Part shown: positions 33,456-42,687 of the stretch, in pieces
How the letters are laid out: the number at the start of each line of letters is the position of its first letter
Numbering within the stretch: position 1 is the stretch's first letter
From: Rhodoplanes sp. Z2-YC6860
GTDB lineage: Bacteria; Pseudomonadota; Alphaproteobacteria; Rhizobiales; Xanthobacteraceae
Assembly: GCF_001579845.1 (NCBI RefSeq)
Contig: NZ_CP007440.1
Span: 1,492,001 to 1,556,000 of the forward strand
DNA: 64,000 bases
Direction of reading: 5' to 3'
The notes under the pieces: model-generated
The model's input: only the letters and a program-made list of their open reading frames with translations
Told to the model about the DNA's origin: nothing
Database searches by the model: none
Translations under genes and position numbers: made by a program

Positions 33456-35189
33456 ATGGCGGATGCAGCAGTGAAAGAGAAGCCGGCAGCGGCCGAGGGG
33501 GAGCGTGAGCTGACCGACGGCTTCAACCTGCTGATCGAGGCGTTGAAGCTCAATGGCCTGAACACGATCTACGGTGTGCCAGGCATTCCGATCACCGACT
33601 TCGGCCGCATGGCGCAGGCCGCGGGCATCCGTGTGCTGTCGTTCCGTCATGAGCAGAACGCCGGCTATGCGGCGTCGATCGCGGGCTTCCTCACCAAGAA
33701 GCCGGGCGTCTGCCTCACCGTGTCGGCGCCGGGCTTCCTCAACGGCCTCACGGCGCTCGCACACGCCACCACCAACTGCTTCCCGATGATCCTGATGTCG
33801 GGCTCTTCGGAGCGCGAGATCGTCGACCTGCAGCAGGGCGACTACGAGGAGATGGACCAGCTCGCGATCGCCAAGCCCCTCTGCAAGGCGGCCTATCGCG
33901 TGCTGCACGCCCAGGACATCGGCATCGGGCTGGCGCGCGCGATCCGCGCCGCGGTGTCGGGGCGTCCGGGCGGCGTCTACCTCGATCTGCCGGCCAAGCT
34001 GTTCGGCCAAGTCATGGACGCCGAGAAGGGCAAGCAGTCGCTGGTCAAGGTCATCGACGCCGCGCCGGTGCAAATCCCGTCGTCGGATTCGATCAAGCGC
34101 GCGCTCGATGTGCTCAAGAGCGCCAAGCGTCCGCTGATCATCCTCGGCAAGGGTGCGGCCTACGCGCAGGCCGACGACGCGATCCGTTCCTTCGTCGAAA
34201 AGACCGGCGCGCCGTTCCTGCCGATGAGCATGGGCAAGGGCCTCCTGCCGGACACGCATCCGCAATGCGCCGGCGCGGCACGCTCGACCGTGCTGAAGGA
34301 TTCCGACGTCGTGATGCTGATCGGCGCGCGGCTCAACTGGCTGCTGTCGCACGGCAAGGGCAAGGCCTGGGGCGAAGCGCCGAAGAAGTTCATCCAGGTC
34401 GACATCGAGCCCAAGGAAATGGATTCGAACGTCGAGATCGTGGCCCCGGTGGTGGGCGACATCGGCTCCTGCGTCGGTGCGATGCTCCACGCCATGGGCG
34501 CATGGCCCGCGCCGCCGGCCGACTGGGTCAAGACCGTGACGTCGAAGCGCGACGAGAACGTCGCCAAGATGGCGCCGCGGCTCATGAACAACAACGTGCC
34601 GATGGACTATCACGGCGCTTTGGGCGTCCTCCGCGACATCGTCAAGGCGCGGCCTGACGCGATCCTCGTCAACGAAGGCGCCAACACGCTCGACCTCGCC
34701 CGCGGCATCATCGATGTCTACAAGCCGCGCAAGCGCATCGACGTCGGCACCTGGGGCATCATGGGCATCGGCATGGGCTACGCCATTGCCGCCGCCATCG
34801 AGACCGGCAAGCCTGTGCTCTGCGTCGAGGGCGACAGCGCGTTCGGCTTTTCCGGCATGGAGGTGGAGACGATCTGCCGCTACAAGCTGCCGGTCTGCAT
34901 CGTCATCTTCAACAATGACGGCATCTACCGCGGCACCGACGTCAACAACGCCAGCTCCGATCCGGCGACCACCGTGTTCGTCAAGGGCTCGCGCTACGAC
35001 AAGATGATCGAGGCCTTTGGCGGCACCGGGGTCAACGCCACCTCGCCGGACGAACTCCGCCGCGCCGTCAACGAAGCGATGGACAGTGGCAAACCCACTC
35101 TGATCAACGCCGTGATCGATCCGAAGGCCGGCAGCGAGAGCGGCCGTATCGGCAACCTCAACCCGCAAAGTGCGCTGAAGAAGAAGTAA
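33456..35189 (+). CDS. oxc: oxalyl-CoA decarboxylase
   Basis: The 577-residue ThDP enzyme converts oxalyl-CoA to formyl-CoA and CO2. ATG 33456 has GAGGGAG 7 nt upstream. It has the catalytic-Glu region [73 protein letters not shown], the ThDP motif [22 protein letters not shown]-x-CIVIFNN (GDS...NN) and [12 protein letters not shown], all typical of Oxc rather than acetolactate synthase. The C-terminal lid [14 protein letters not shown] is also characteristic. Followed by frc. Confidence 0.95.
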   Translation: MADAAVKEKPAAAEGERELTDGFNLLIEALKLNGLNTIYGVPGIPITDFGRMAQAAGIRVLSFRHEQNAGYAASIAGFLTKKPGVCLTVSAPGFLNGLTALAHATTNCFPMILMSGSSEREIVDLQQGDYEEMDQLAIAKPLCKAAYRVLHAQDIGIGLARAIRAAVSGRPGGVYLDLPAKLFGQVMDAEKGKQSLVKVIDAAPVQIPSSDSIKRALDVLKSAKRPLIILGKGAAYAQADDAIRSFVEKTGAPFLPMSMGKGLLPDTHPQCAGAARSTVLKDSDVVMLIGARLNWLLSHGKGKAWGEAPKKFIQVDIEPKEMDSNVEIVAPVVGDIGSCVGAMLHAMGAWPAPPADWVKTVTSKRDENVAKMAPRLMNNNVPMDYHGALGVLRDIVKARPDAILVNEGANTLDLARGIIDVYKPRKRIDVGTWGIMGIGMGYAIAAAIETGKPVLCVEGDSAFGFSGMEVETICRYKLPVCIVIFNNDGIYRGTDVNNASSDPATTVFVKGSRYDKMIEAFGGTGVNATSPDELRRAVNEAMDSGKPTLINAVIDPKAGSESGRIGNLNPQSALKKK

Positions 35190-35198
35190 CGAGGCCGG

Positions 35199-35320
35199 TA
35201 AGGTGGGCAAAGGCGCGAAGCGCCGTGCCCACCACAAAGTCGCAAACCATGAACCACAGCTTGAAGAAATAGGCATCCATTTCGCGGGCATGGCGCCTTC
35301 GGCGCCTTAGCCCACCCTAC
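35199..35320. repeat. inverted pair of GGTGGGC-type intergenic repeats
   Basis: The segment 35199-35233 (AAGGTGGGC, a GGCGCGAAGCGCC hairpin, GTGCCCACC) is repeated inverted at 35283-35320 (GGGCATGGCGCC, TTCG, GGCGCCTTAGCCCACCC). Such GTGGGC palindromes are common in Bradyrhizobium-like intergenic DNA. The pair fills the space between oxc and frc. Confidence 0.7.
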
Positions 35321-35338
35321 GAGATCGAGGAGAATGCA

Positions 35339-36784
35339 ATGGCAGTCCGGAAGTCCGTGAAGAAATCGAAAACCAAGGCGAAAGCCAAGTCCAAGGCGGC
35401 ATCGAAGAAGGTCGTGAAGCTGGCGAAGAAGCCTGCGGCGAAGGCCAAAGCAAAGCCGGGTTCGAACGGGCTGCCGAAGCCGTCGTCGAAGCCCTTCGGT
35501 CAGGCCGGCAAGGCGCTCGACGGTGTCAAGATTCTCGACTTCACTCATGTGCAGTCGGGCCCGACCTGCACGCAGCTCCTCGCCTACATGGGCGCGGATG
35601 TCATCAAGGTGGAACGCCCCGGCGTGGGCGACATCACCCGCACCCAGCTTCGCGATGTGAAGGGCCAGGACAGCCTCTATTTCACGATGCTGAACGCCAA
35701 CAAGCGCTCGATCACCATCGACAGCAAGCACGCCAAGGGCAAGGAAATCCTCGAGCGCCTGATCAAGCACTGCGACGTGCTGGTCGAGAACTTCGCGCCC
35801 GGCGCGCTCGACCGCATGGGGCTCACCTGGGACTACATCCACAAGACAAACCCGCAGATGATCGTCGCCTCGGTGAAGGGCTTCGGCCCGGGCCCGTACG
35901 AGGACTGCAAGGTCTACGAGAACATCGCGCAATGCGCGGGCGGCGCGGCCTCGACCACCGGTTTCCGTGAAGGCCCGCCGCTCGTCACCGGCGCGCAGAT
36001 CGGCGACAGCGGCACCGGCCTGCATCTTGCCTGGGGCATCGTTTGCGCGCTCTACCAGCGCACCCGCACCGGCCGCGGCCAGAAGGTTCTGGCGTCGATG
36101 CAGGATGGCGTGCTCAACCTCGCGCGCGTCAAGCTGCGCGACCAGCAGCGTCTCGCGCACGGTCCGCTCACCGAGTACAGCCAGTACGGCGAAGGCATTG
36201 CCTTCGGCCAGGCGACGCCGCGCGCCGGCAACGACTCCGGTGGCGGCCAGCCCGGTTGGATCCTGAAGTGCAAAGGCTGGGAGACCGATCCCGATGCCTA
36301 CATCTACTTCATCACCCAGGCGCCGGTGTGGGGTCCGATCTGCGATCTGATCGGCCGGCCGGAGTGGAAGACCGATCCGGAATACGCCACGCCGCCGGCG
36401 CGGCTGCCGAAGTTGAAGGCGATCTTCAACACCATCGAAGAGTGGACGATGACCATGACCAAGTTCGAGGTCATGGAGAAGTGCAACGCCGTCGACATTC
36501 CGGTTGGCCCGATCCTGTCCATGAAGGAGATCGGCGAGGAGCAGTCGCTGCGCGACACCGGCACGGTGGTCGAGGTCGATCATCCAGGCCGCGGCAAGTA
36601 TCTCACCGTGGGCAATCCGGTGAAGTTCTCCGACTCGATCACCGAGGTGAAGCGCTCGCCGCTGCTGGGTGAGCACACCGAGGAGATCCTCACCAAGGTG
36701 CTTGGCTATTCGGCGAAGGAGCTCGCTGAGATCAAGACCTCCGGCGCGATCACCGCGCCGGAGAAGCCGGCCAAGGCGGCGTAA
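35339..36784 (+). CDS. frc: formyl-CoA:oxalate CoA-transferase with lysine-rich N-terminal extension
   Basis: The 481-residue class III CoA-transferase activates oxalate with the CoA of formyl-CoA, closing the cycle with Oxc. The enzyme part starts near residue 56 ([34 protein letters not shown]), with catalytic Asp223 in [14 protein letters not shown], the glycine loop [11 protein letters not shown] and [16 protein letters not shown]. Asp223 minus 54 equals the Asp169 of Oxalobacter Frc, so the family body is intact. The added N-terminus is Lys/Ala/Ser-rich ([17 protein letters not shown]), like histone H1 tails, and is not part of known Frc enzymes. A well-placed GAGGAG ribosome site supports ATG 35339. 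Confidence 0.94.
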   Translation: MAVRKSVKKSKTKAKAKSKAASKKVVKLAKKPAAKAKAKPGSNGLPKPSSKPFGQAGKALDGVKILDFTHVQSGPTCTQLLAYMGADVIKVERPGVGDITRTQLRDVKGQDSLYFTMLNANKRSITIDSKHAKGKEILERLIKHCDVLVENFAPGALDRMGLTWDYIHKTNPQMIVASVKGFGPGPYEDCKVYENIAQCAGGAASTTGFREGPPLVTGAQIGDSGTGLHLAWGIVCALYQRTRTGRGQKVLASMQDGVLNLARVKLRDQQRLAHGPLTEYSQYGEGIAFGQATPRAGNDSGGGQPGWILKCKGWETDPDAYIYFITQAPVWGPICDLIGRPEWKTDPEYATPPARLPKLKAIFNTIEEWTMTMTKFEVMEKCNAVDIPVGPILSMKEIGEEQSLRDTGTVVEVDHPGRGKYLTVGNPVKFSDSITEVKRSPLLGEHTEEILTKVLGYSAKELAEIKTSGAITAPEKPAKAA

Positions 36785-36794
36785 ACCGGTCTTG

Positions 36795-36917
36795 TGTCCC
36801 GGACGCGGCGCGGCATGAAATGCCGCGCCACCGATCCCGGACGCCGGTTCGCAAAAGAAAACTTAAGTCCCGTTTCTGCGGCGCATCACTTCGTGCTGTG
36901 CCGCGCGCGGGACACGA
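36795..36917. repeat. long interrupted inverted repeat with inner hairpin
   Basis: GTGTCCCG (36795) is mirrored by CGGGACAC near 36917; inside is an exact 10-bp stem GGCGCGGCAT-GAA-ATGCCGCGCC (36807-36829). TCCCGGACGC occurs twice. It lies between frc and the formyltransferase-like gene. Confidence 0.6.
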
Positions 36918-36939
36918 AAGTAGAGCGAGGGGATAGTCC

Positions 36940-37869
36940 ATGCGTATCGTCGTTCACGGCCAGCAGGCGTTCGGCAAGGCCGTGCTGGAAGCGCTGCTCA
37001 AGCGCGGTGAGAATGTCGTCGGTGTCTATGTCGCGCCGGAAAAACCCGGCGCCAAGGCCGACCCGCTGAAGGAAGCGGCGCTCGCCGCCAACCTCCCGGT
37101 GTTCCAGCCGGACTCCTACAAGAAGCCCGAGGTCTGGGAGCAGTTCAAATCGCTGAAGCCCGACCTCCAGGTGATGGCCTTCGTCACGCTGTTCGTGCCG
37201 GAGGAATTCCTCAACATCCCGACCCACGGCTCGATTCAGTATCACCCGTCGCTGCTGCCGGCTTATCGCGGCGCAAGCGCGATCAACTGGCCGATCATCA
37301 AGGGCGAGAAGGAAACCGGGCTGTCGATCTTCTGGCCGGACAACGGCCTCGATACCGGCGACGTGCTGATCCAGAAGAAGACGCCGATCAGCGACACCGA
37401 CACGCTCGGCACGGTCTACTTCGACCGCCTGTTCCCGATGGGCGTTGACGCCATGCTGGAGTCGGTCGATCTCGTCAAAGCCGGCAAGGCGCCGCGCATC
37501 AAGCAGGACGAGTCGAAGGCGACCTACGAAGGCCGCTGTGGCGCCGACAACGGCAGGATCGACTGGGGCAAGCCCTGGGAGCAGATCGACCGGCTCATCC
37601 GCGGCTGCAATCCCGCGCCGGGCGCCTGGACCACGCTCGACGGCAAGCAGCTCAAGGTGTTCGACGCCAAGCCTCTGCCGGCGAAGGACCCCAAGGGCAT
37701 CGCCGGCAAGACCGGTGAGATCGTTGCGGTGGACGCCGACGGCTTCACCGTGGCCTGCGCCGATGGGCGCTTCAAGGTGACCCGCGTGCAGCCCGCCGAC
37801 GGCAAGAAGATCGAAGCCGGCGAATGGGCGAAGTCGGCCAACCTCGCCGTCAAAGCCAGATTCTCGTGA
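36940..37869 (+). CDS. formyl-THF hydrolase/formyltransferase-fold protein, like the N-terminal domain of ALDH1L1
   Basis: The 309-residue protein has the formyltransferase fold with HGSIQYHPSLLPAYRGASAINW, SIFWPDNGLDTGDVLIQKK and an Fmt C-terminal-like domain (GRIDWGKPWEQIDRLIRGCNPAPGAWTT). The wording and the length match the hydrolase domain of 10-formyl-THF dehydrogenase (ALDH1L1) better than Fmt: GASAINW, ATYEG and GLDTGD are shared, and catalytic H102 and D138 keep the 36-residue spacing of H106/D142. The Asn of Fmt/PurN two residues before the His is Gln here. It likely acts on 10-formyl-THF or uses formyl-CoA-derived formyl groups. It lies between frc and fhs. Confidence 0.85.
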   Translation: MRIVVHGQQAFGKAVLEALLKRGENVVGVYVAPEKPGAKADPLKEAALAANLPVFQPDSYKKPEVWEQFKSLKPDLQVMAFVTLFVPEEFLNIPTHGSIQYHPSLLPAYRGASAINWPIIKGEKETGLSIFWPDNGLDTGDVLIQKKTPISDTDTLGTVYFDRLFPMGVDAMLESVDLVKAGKAPRIKQDESKATYEGRCGADNGRIDWGKPWEQIDRLIRGCNPAPGAWTTLDGKQLKVFDAKPLPAKDPKGIAGKTGEIVAVDADGFTVACADGRFKVTRVQPADGKKIEAGEWAKSANLAVKARFS

Positions 37870-37953
37870 ACCTCCGTCGTCACGGCCGGCGCCGGGCCGG
37901 CTGTGACGAAACTCTCCCTTCCGTTTTTCTCACTCATTGATGGATCGCGCCCC

Positions 37954-39651
37954 ATGCCTGCCTCGCAGCATCAGTCTCCGAAATCCGACATTGAAATCGC
38001 CCAGGCTTCCAAGCCTCGCCGCATCCTCGACGTGGCGAAGGACAAGCTCGGCATCGCGCCCGAGAATCTCGAACCCTATGGCCACCACAAGGCCAAGGTC
38101 TCGATGGACTACATCAAGACCCTGAAGGACAAGAAGAACGGCAAGTTGGTCCTGGTCACGGCGATCAGCCCGACGCCCGCCGGCGAGGGCAAGACCACGA
38201 CCACCGTGGGCCTCACCGATGCGCTGAACTTCATTGGCAAGAAGGCGATGTGCGCGCTGCGTGAGCCGTCGCTCGGCCCGTGCTTCGGCGTGAAAGGCGG
38301 CGCGGCCGGCGGCGGCTATGCCCAGGTGATCCCGATGGAGGACATCAACCTCCACTTCACCGGCGACTTCCACGCCATCACGTCGGCGCACAATCTGCTC
38401 TCGGCGCTGATCGACAATCACATCTATTGGGGCAACGCGCTCGGCATCGACTCGCGCCGCGTCACCTGGCGGCGTGTCATGGACATGAACGACCGCGCGC
38501 TGCGCGAGATCGTCTGCTCGCTGGGCGGCGTCGCCAACGGCTATCCGCGCGAGGCGGGCTTCGACATCACGGTGGCGTCGGAGGTCATGGCGATCTTCTG
38601 TCTCGCCACCGATCTCGAAGATCTGAAGCGGCGGCTCGGCGACGTCATCGTCGGCTACACCCGCGACCGCAAGCCGGTGCGCGCCAAGGAGCTGAACGCC
38701 AATGGCGCGATGACTGCGCTGCTCAAGGACGCGATCGCACCGAACCTGGTGCAGACGCTGGAAGGCACGCCCGCGTTCATCCACGGCGGTCCGTTCGCCA
38801 ACATCGCCCACGGCTGCAACTCGGTGTCGGCGACCACCGCGGCGTTGAAGCTCGCCGATTATGTGGTGACGGAAGCCGGCTTCGGCGCCGACCTCGGCGC
38901 GGAGAAGTTCCTGGACATCAAATGCCGCAAGGCCGGCCTCAAGCCCGACTGCGTCGTCATCGTCGCGACCATCCGCGCGCTGAAGATGCACGGCGGGGTC
39001 AAGAAGGAAGACCTGAAAAAGGAGGACCTGAAGGCGCTCGAAGCCGGCATGTCGAACCTCCAGCAGCACATCGAGAACGTCAAGAAGTTCGGTATGCCGG
39101 CGGTGGTCTCGATCAATCGCTTCTCCGCCGACACCGACGCCGAAATCGCGCTGGTCAAGGAGAAGTGCAAGGCGCTCGGCGTCGAGGCGCTGATGGCCGA
39201 TCATTGGGCGATGGGCGGCGAGGGCGCGGCCGATGTCGCCAAGGCCGTCGTGAAGATCTGCGACGAGGGCAAGGCCAACCTGAAGTATCTCTACCCCGAC
39301 GAGATGCCGCTGTTCGAGAAGATCCGCACCATCTGCAAGGAGATCTACCGCGCCGACGACGCCACCGCCGACAAGTCGGTGAAGGACCAGCTCAAGACTT
39401 GGGAGGAGATGGGCTTCGCCAAGCTGCCGGTCTGCATCGCCAAGACGCAGTATTCGTTCTCGACCAATCCGGACGCCAAGGGCGCGCCCAGAGGGTTCTC
39501 GATCCCGGTGCGCGAGGTGCGGCTCTCGGCCGGCGCCGAGTTCATCGTGGCGATCTGCGGAGAGATCATGACCATGCCGGGCCTGCCCAAGGTGCCGTCG
39601 GCCGACAGCATCAACGTCAACGAGCAGGGCAAGATCGTCGGGTTGTTCTAG
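37954..39651 (+). CDS. fhs: formate-tetrahydrofolate ligase
   Basis: The 565-residue enzyme joins formate and THF with ATP to give 10-formyl-THF. The ATP site is [18 protein letters not shown]; other family blocks are [59 protein letters not shown] and [22 protein letters not shown] 37954 was chosen over an upstream GTG at 37903. With the oxc-frc-hydrolase genes upstream it can send oxalate-derived formate into C1 folate metabolism. A long inverted repeat follows the stop. Confidence 0.96.
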   Translation: MPASQHQSPKSDIEIAQASKPRRILDVAKDKLGIAPENLEPYGHHKAKVSMDYIKTLKDKKNGKLVLVTAISPTPAGEGKTTTTVGLTDALNFIGKKAMCALREPSLGPCFGVKGGAAGGGYAQVIPMEDINLHFTGDFHAITSAHNLLSALIDNHIYWGNALGIDSRRVTWRRVMDMNDRALREIVCSLGGVANGYPREAGFDITVASEVMAIFCLATDLEDLKRRLGDVIVGYTRDRKPVRAKELNANGAMTALLKDAIAPNLVQTLEGTPAFIHGGPFANIAHGCNSVSATTAALKLADYVVTEAGFGADLGAEKFLDIKCRKAGLKPDCVVIVATIRALKMHGGVKKEDLKKEDLKALEAGMSNLQQHIENVKKFGMPAVVSINRFSADTDAEIALVKEKCKALGVEALMADHWAMGGEGAADVAKAVVKICDEGKANLKYLYPDEMPLFEKIRTICKEIYRADDATADKSVKDQLKTWEEMGFAKLPVCIAKTQYSFSTNPDAKGAPRGFSIPVREVRLSAGAEFIVAICGEIMTMPGLPKVPSADSINVNEQGKIVGLF

Positions 39652-39676
39652 TTTCGAGCCACAACGGGGTGCCCTT

Positions 39677-39809
39677 CACCCTCCCCTGGAGGGGGAGGGT
39701 CGCTCGCGAAGCGAGCGGGGTGGGGTGAGCTTCTAGAAGTTCACCCCACCCCGTCCAGCATCTCGCTTCGCTCGATGCTTGCCGACCCTCCCCCTCCAGG
39801 GGAGGGTGA
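39677..39809. repeat. long inverted repeat with nested palindromes
   Basis: CACCCTCCCCTGGAGGGGGA, a CGCTCGCGAAGCGAGCG hairpin and GGGGTGGGGTGA (39677-39729) return inverted as TCACCCCACCCC, a CGCTTCG-containing segment and CCTCCCCCTCCAGGGGAGGG (39741-39809). The whole can fold into one large cruciform. It marks the end of the oxalate/C1 operon and probably terminates transcription. Confidence 0.75.
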
Positions 39810-39922
39810 TCGAACAAGCTGCATCACCTTCAGCACATAACACGCTTGCGTGAGCGCGCTGCACGCGCCACATCGCTTCGGTTAAGCTCCGCCCCGCTTC
39901 CTGCAAGAAGGGATACCAAACC

Positions 39923-40609
39923 ATGCTCAAGTTCTACTATTCCGCCGCGCCGAACCCGACCAAGGTCGCGCTGTTCCTCGAAGAGGCCGGACTGCCTTAC
40001 GAGGCGGTCCCGGTCGACACCCGCAAGGGCGATCAGCACAAGCCGGAATTCCTCGCCATCAATCCGAATGCCAAGGTTCCGGCGATCGTCGACGGCGACG
40101 CGGTGGTGTTCGATTCCAGCGCCATCCTGATCTATCTCGCCGAGAAGACCGGCAAGTTCATTCCAGCCAAGACCGACAAGGCTCGTGGCGAACTGTTGTC
40201 CTGGATGTTCTTCGTGTCGTCCGGCGTCGGGCCTTATTCGGGCCAGTCGGTGCACTTCCGCAATTACGCGCCGGAGAAGATTCCCTACGCCATCAACCGC
40301 TACGCCTTCGAGGCGCAGCGCCACTTCGGCATTCTCGATGCGCGGCTCGCGAAGCAGAAGTACATGCTGGGCGACACCTACACCATCGTCGACATGAACG
40401 TCTGGGGCTGGGCGCGCCTCATTCCGAATGTGCTGGGCGAGGGCGGCTGGGCCAAATTCCCGAATCTCAAGCGCGTGGTCGACGAGATCACCGCGCGGCC
40501 CGCGGCGCAGAAGGCTATGACGCTCAAGGATCGGCACCAGTTCAAGACCGAGTTCGACGAGGTCGCCAAGAAGGCGATGTTCGGCCATCTGTCCCAGCAG
40601 GTTGCCTGA
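39923..40609 (+). CDS. glutathione S-transferase, YghU/YfcG-like
   Basis: The 228-residue protein starts at ATG 39923 with AAGAAGGG upstream. The thioredoxin-like domain has FYYSAAPNPTKVALFLEEAGLPYE, the cis-Pro segment NAKVPAIVDGD and FDSSAILIYLAEKTG; the helical domain follows (VDMNVWGWARLIPN). The SAAPNPTKV start with Asn-Pro-x-Lys is typical of Nu-class/Ure2p-like GSTs with disulfide-bond reductase activity. A hairpin terminator follows. Confidence 0.9.
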   Translation: MLKFYYSAAPNPTKVALFLEEAGLPYEAVPVDTRKGDQHKPEFLAINPNAKVPAIVDGDAVVFDSSAILIYLAEKTGKFIPAKTDKARGELLSWMFFVSSGVGPYSGQSVHFRNYAPEKIPYAINRYAFEAQRHFGILDARLAKQKYMLGDTYTIVDMNVWGWARLIPNVLGEGGWAKFPNLKRVVDEITARPAAQKAMTLKDRHQFKTEFDEVAKKAMFGHLSQQVA

Positions 40610-40654
40610 CATCAAACTGCCCGGCGTTCGCCTCATTCTTCGTGATCAAGTCAG

Positions 40655-40679
40655 GAAGCCCCGCTTTTGGCGGGGCTTC
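40655..40679 (+). terminator. hairpin after the GST gene
   Basis: GAAGCCCCGC-TTTTG-GCGGGGCTTC, exact 10-bp stem, 46 bp after the GST stop, followed by GCTTTGGGG rather than a clean T run. It precedes the ribosome site of the next gene. Confidence 0.6.
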
Positions 40680-40693
40680 GCTTTGGGGGAAGC

Positions 40694-41035
40694 ATGATAC
40701 CGAAGAGCCTGTCATTCCACGATGCCGTCATCGCCGGCATCGAGCGCGAGGGGACGAGTTATGCCCTTCATGTGGAGGATGTCGCCGTCGACGACGGCGA
40801 GGATGTCATCAACGGCACGCTGGTCCTTGACGACGTGCGCCGGGTCGTCATCGATGGCAACGCCGCCGCTGAGCTCGTCATGTCCGGTGACGACGGCGAA
40901 ATTCTCGAGCTCGAAGAGCGGCCCGGTCCGGTGCTCCGCGTCGTTGTTGTCTGGACGAAGTACGAGTCGCACGACGAAACGCAGAATCTGTATCTGATCG
41001 AATGCCAATCCGTGCGGTGGGAGGCGGACGAGTAG
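40694..41035 (+). CDS. small hypothetical protein, acidic
   Basis: The 113-residue protein starts at ATG 40694 after GGGGGA. It is acidic and rich in alternating Val/Asp (DVAVDDGEDVINGTLVLDDVRRVVIDG), suggesting an all-beta fold, with the end VVVVWTKYESHDETQNLYLIEC. I do not recognise the family. Strong ribosome site and a bidirectional terminator right after it support a real gene. Confidence 0.65.
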   Translation: MIPKSLSFHDAVIAGIEREGTSYALHVEDVAVDDGEDVINGTLVLDDVRRVVIDGNAAAELVMSGDDGEILELEERPGPVLRVVVVWTKYESHDETQNLYLIECQSVRWEADE

Positions 41036-41041
41036 CGAGGC

Positions 41042-41068
41042 GATGAGGCGCCCACGGGGCGCCTCATC
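41042..41068. terminator. bidirectional terminator hairpin
   Basis: GATGAGGCGCCC-ACG-GGGCGCCTCATC is an exact 12-bp stem between the convergent genes ending at 41035 and 41083. Confidence 0.75.
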
Positions 41069-41082
41069 TGTTGTGAGCCCGC

Positions 41083-41763
41083 TCACTTCGCCGGATTGGG
41101 TCCAATCCGTTCGCCGTGCTTCACGCGCTCCGGTGCCTTGTGCACCAGCGTGTAGGCGTAGTCGACGCCGATGCCGTAGGCGCCGGAATGCTCCTGCACC
41201 AGGCCGATGACGGCATCGTAAGTCTTCTTACGCGCCCAGTCGCGCTGCCATTCGAGCAGCACCTGCTGCCAGGTCACCGGGATCACGCCGGCCTGCACCA
41301 TGCGGTCCATCGCATATTTGTGCGCGTCGGATGACGTGCCGCCGGAGGCGTCGGCCACCATGTAGATCTCGTATTGCGCATCCTTGATCGCGGAGAGCGC
41401 GAACATCAGGTTGCAGACCTCGGTCCACAGTCCCGACACCACGATCTTCTTCCGTCCGGTCGCGGCCAGCGCATCGCGGACGTTCTGATCGTCCCAGGAG
41501 TTCATCGAAGTGCGCTCGAGAATCTTGTGGGTCGGATAGACCGCGAGCAGCTCGGGATAAGTATGGCCGGAGAAGCTTTCGGTCTCCACGGTGGTGATCG
41601 TCGCCGGCACGTTGAAGATCTTGGCGGCCTTGGCGAGCGCCACCACGTTGTTCTTCAGCGTCTGGCGGTCGATGGACTGCACGCCGAAGGCCATCTGCGG
41701 CTGCTGATCGATGAACAGGACCTGGCTGTTGTCGGGCGTCAGAAGGTCGGTGAAGTTGGGCAT
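41083..41763 (-). CDS. isochorismatase-family hydrolase, YcaC-like
   Basis: The 226-residue cysteine hydrolase starts at ATG 41763 with AAGGAGA upstream. It has Asp19 in VLFIDQQPQM, the Lys-containing region, and nucleophile Cys117 in IVVSGLWTEVCNLMFALSA. This WTEVC form and the following YEIYMVADASGG are typical of the YcaC group, whose substrate is unknown. The gene is 79 bp downstream of pirin in the same direction, a pair often seen under LysR control. Confidence 0.88.
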   Translation of the reverse strand: MPNFTDLLTPDNSQVLFIDQQPQMAFGVQSIDRQTLKNNVVALAKAAKIFNVPATITTVETESFSGHTYPELLAVYPTHKILERTSMNSWDDQNVRDALAATGRKKIVVSGLWTEVCNLMFALSAIKDAQYEIYMVADASGGTSSDAHKYAMDRMVQAGVIPVTWQQVLLEWQRDWARKKTYDAVIGLVQEHSGAYGIGVDYAYTLVHKAPERVKHGERIGPNPAK

Positions 41764-41842
41764 GGTCGGTCTCCTTGGGGTTGACGTGGGTTCAAGTCGC
41801 AAAAAAAAGCTGGCGGCCTTGCGGGCCGCCAGTCGACCGCGG

Positions 41843-42547
41843 TCAGGCGGCCATGTCGAACAGCAGAATCTCGGCATCGTCCGAGGTGCCGGTCAGCTTG
41901 ATCGCGTCACCGGCATCGAGCGCCACGCCGTCGCCCGGGCGAAGCTCCTCGCCGTTGAGCGTCGCGGTGCCCTGCGCCACCTGCACCCAGCCGATGCGGC
42001 CGTCGGCAAGCTTGTGGGTGACGGTGCCGCCGTCGCCCGGAAGGGTGGCGTAGAGATCGACGTCGCGGTGGATCGTCACCGAGCCGTCGCGGCCGTCGCG
42101 CGAGCCGACCAGCTTCAGCTTGCCGCGCTTGCTCTCGGCGTCGAAGGTCTTCTGCTCGTAGCCTGGCGCAAGGCCGTCCTTTTCCGGAATGATCCAGATC
42201 TGCAGGAAGTGCACGGGCTCACTGTCCGATGCATTGAACTCGCTGTGGCGGATACCGGTGCCGGCCGACATGCGTTGCACGTCGCCCGGCCGGATCACCG
42301 AGCCGGTGCCGATGCTGTCGCGGTGCGCCAGCCCGCCTTCCAGCACGTAGGAGATGATCTCCATGTCGCTGTGCGGATGGGTGGGAAAGCCCGCGCCCGC
42401 CGCCACGCGATCGTCGTTGATCACGCGCAGCGGACCCACGCCCATGTGTTCCGGGTCGAAGTAGTGGCCGAATGAGAAGGTGTGGCGGCTGTCGAGCCAG
42501 CCGAGATCGGCGCGTCCGCGCTCTTCGGCTTTGCGGTGGTTCAGCAT
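41843..42547 (-). CDS. pirin-family bicupin (YhaK/quercetinase-like)
   Basis: The 234-residue protein starts at ATG 42547 with GGGAGA upstream. The N-terminal cupin has the metal ligands H57, H59, H101 and E103 (FPTHPHSDMEIISYV and GIRHSEFN). The RADLGWLDSRHTFSFGHYFDP start is typical of pirins. E. coli YhiW/YhhW-type pirins show quercetinase activity; the physiological substrate is unknown. It is divergent from a LysR gene that likely controls it. Confidence 0.9.
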   Translation of the reverse strand: MLNHRKAEERGRADLGWLDSRHTFSFGHYFDPEHMGVGPLRVINDDRVAAGAGFPTHPHSDMEIISYVLEGGLAHRDSIGTGSVIRPGDVQRMSAGTGIRHSEFNASDSEPVHFLQIWIIPEKDGLAPGYEQKTFDAESKRGKLKLVGSRDGRDGSVTIHRDVDLYATLPGDGGTVTHKLADGRIGWVQVAQGTATLNGEELRPGDGVALDAGDAIKLTGTSDDAEILLFDMAA

Positions 42548-42639
42548 GATTGATCTCCCGATTTGTGGGCCGTGATGGTGGCCCCGTCGTCGGTTTGAAA
42601 CGTAGGTCGTTGATTGAATAACGACAATTCTGTATGTAT

Positions 42640-42655
42640 GGAACATTCTGGTTCC
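42640..42655. promoter_or_regulatory. inverted repeat in the pirin/lysR divergent promoter
   Basis: GGAAC-ATTCTG-GTTCC lies in the 140-bp space between divergent pirin and lysR starts, in an AT-rich stretch. Size and place suit a LysR-type operator. Confidence 0.55.
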
Positions 42656-42687
42656 AAAATGGATACAATATAGCCACATCGGGAAAC

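Noticed and set aside
38280-39728. 482-codon plus-strand frame overlapping fhs in another frame
   Set aside because: Arg/Gly/Ala-rich out-of-frame shadow of formate-THF ligase.
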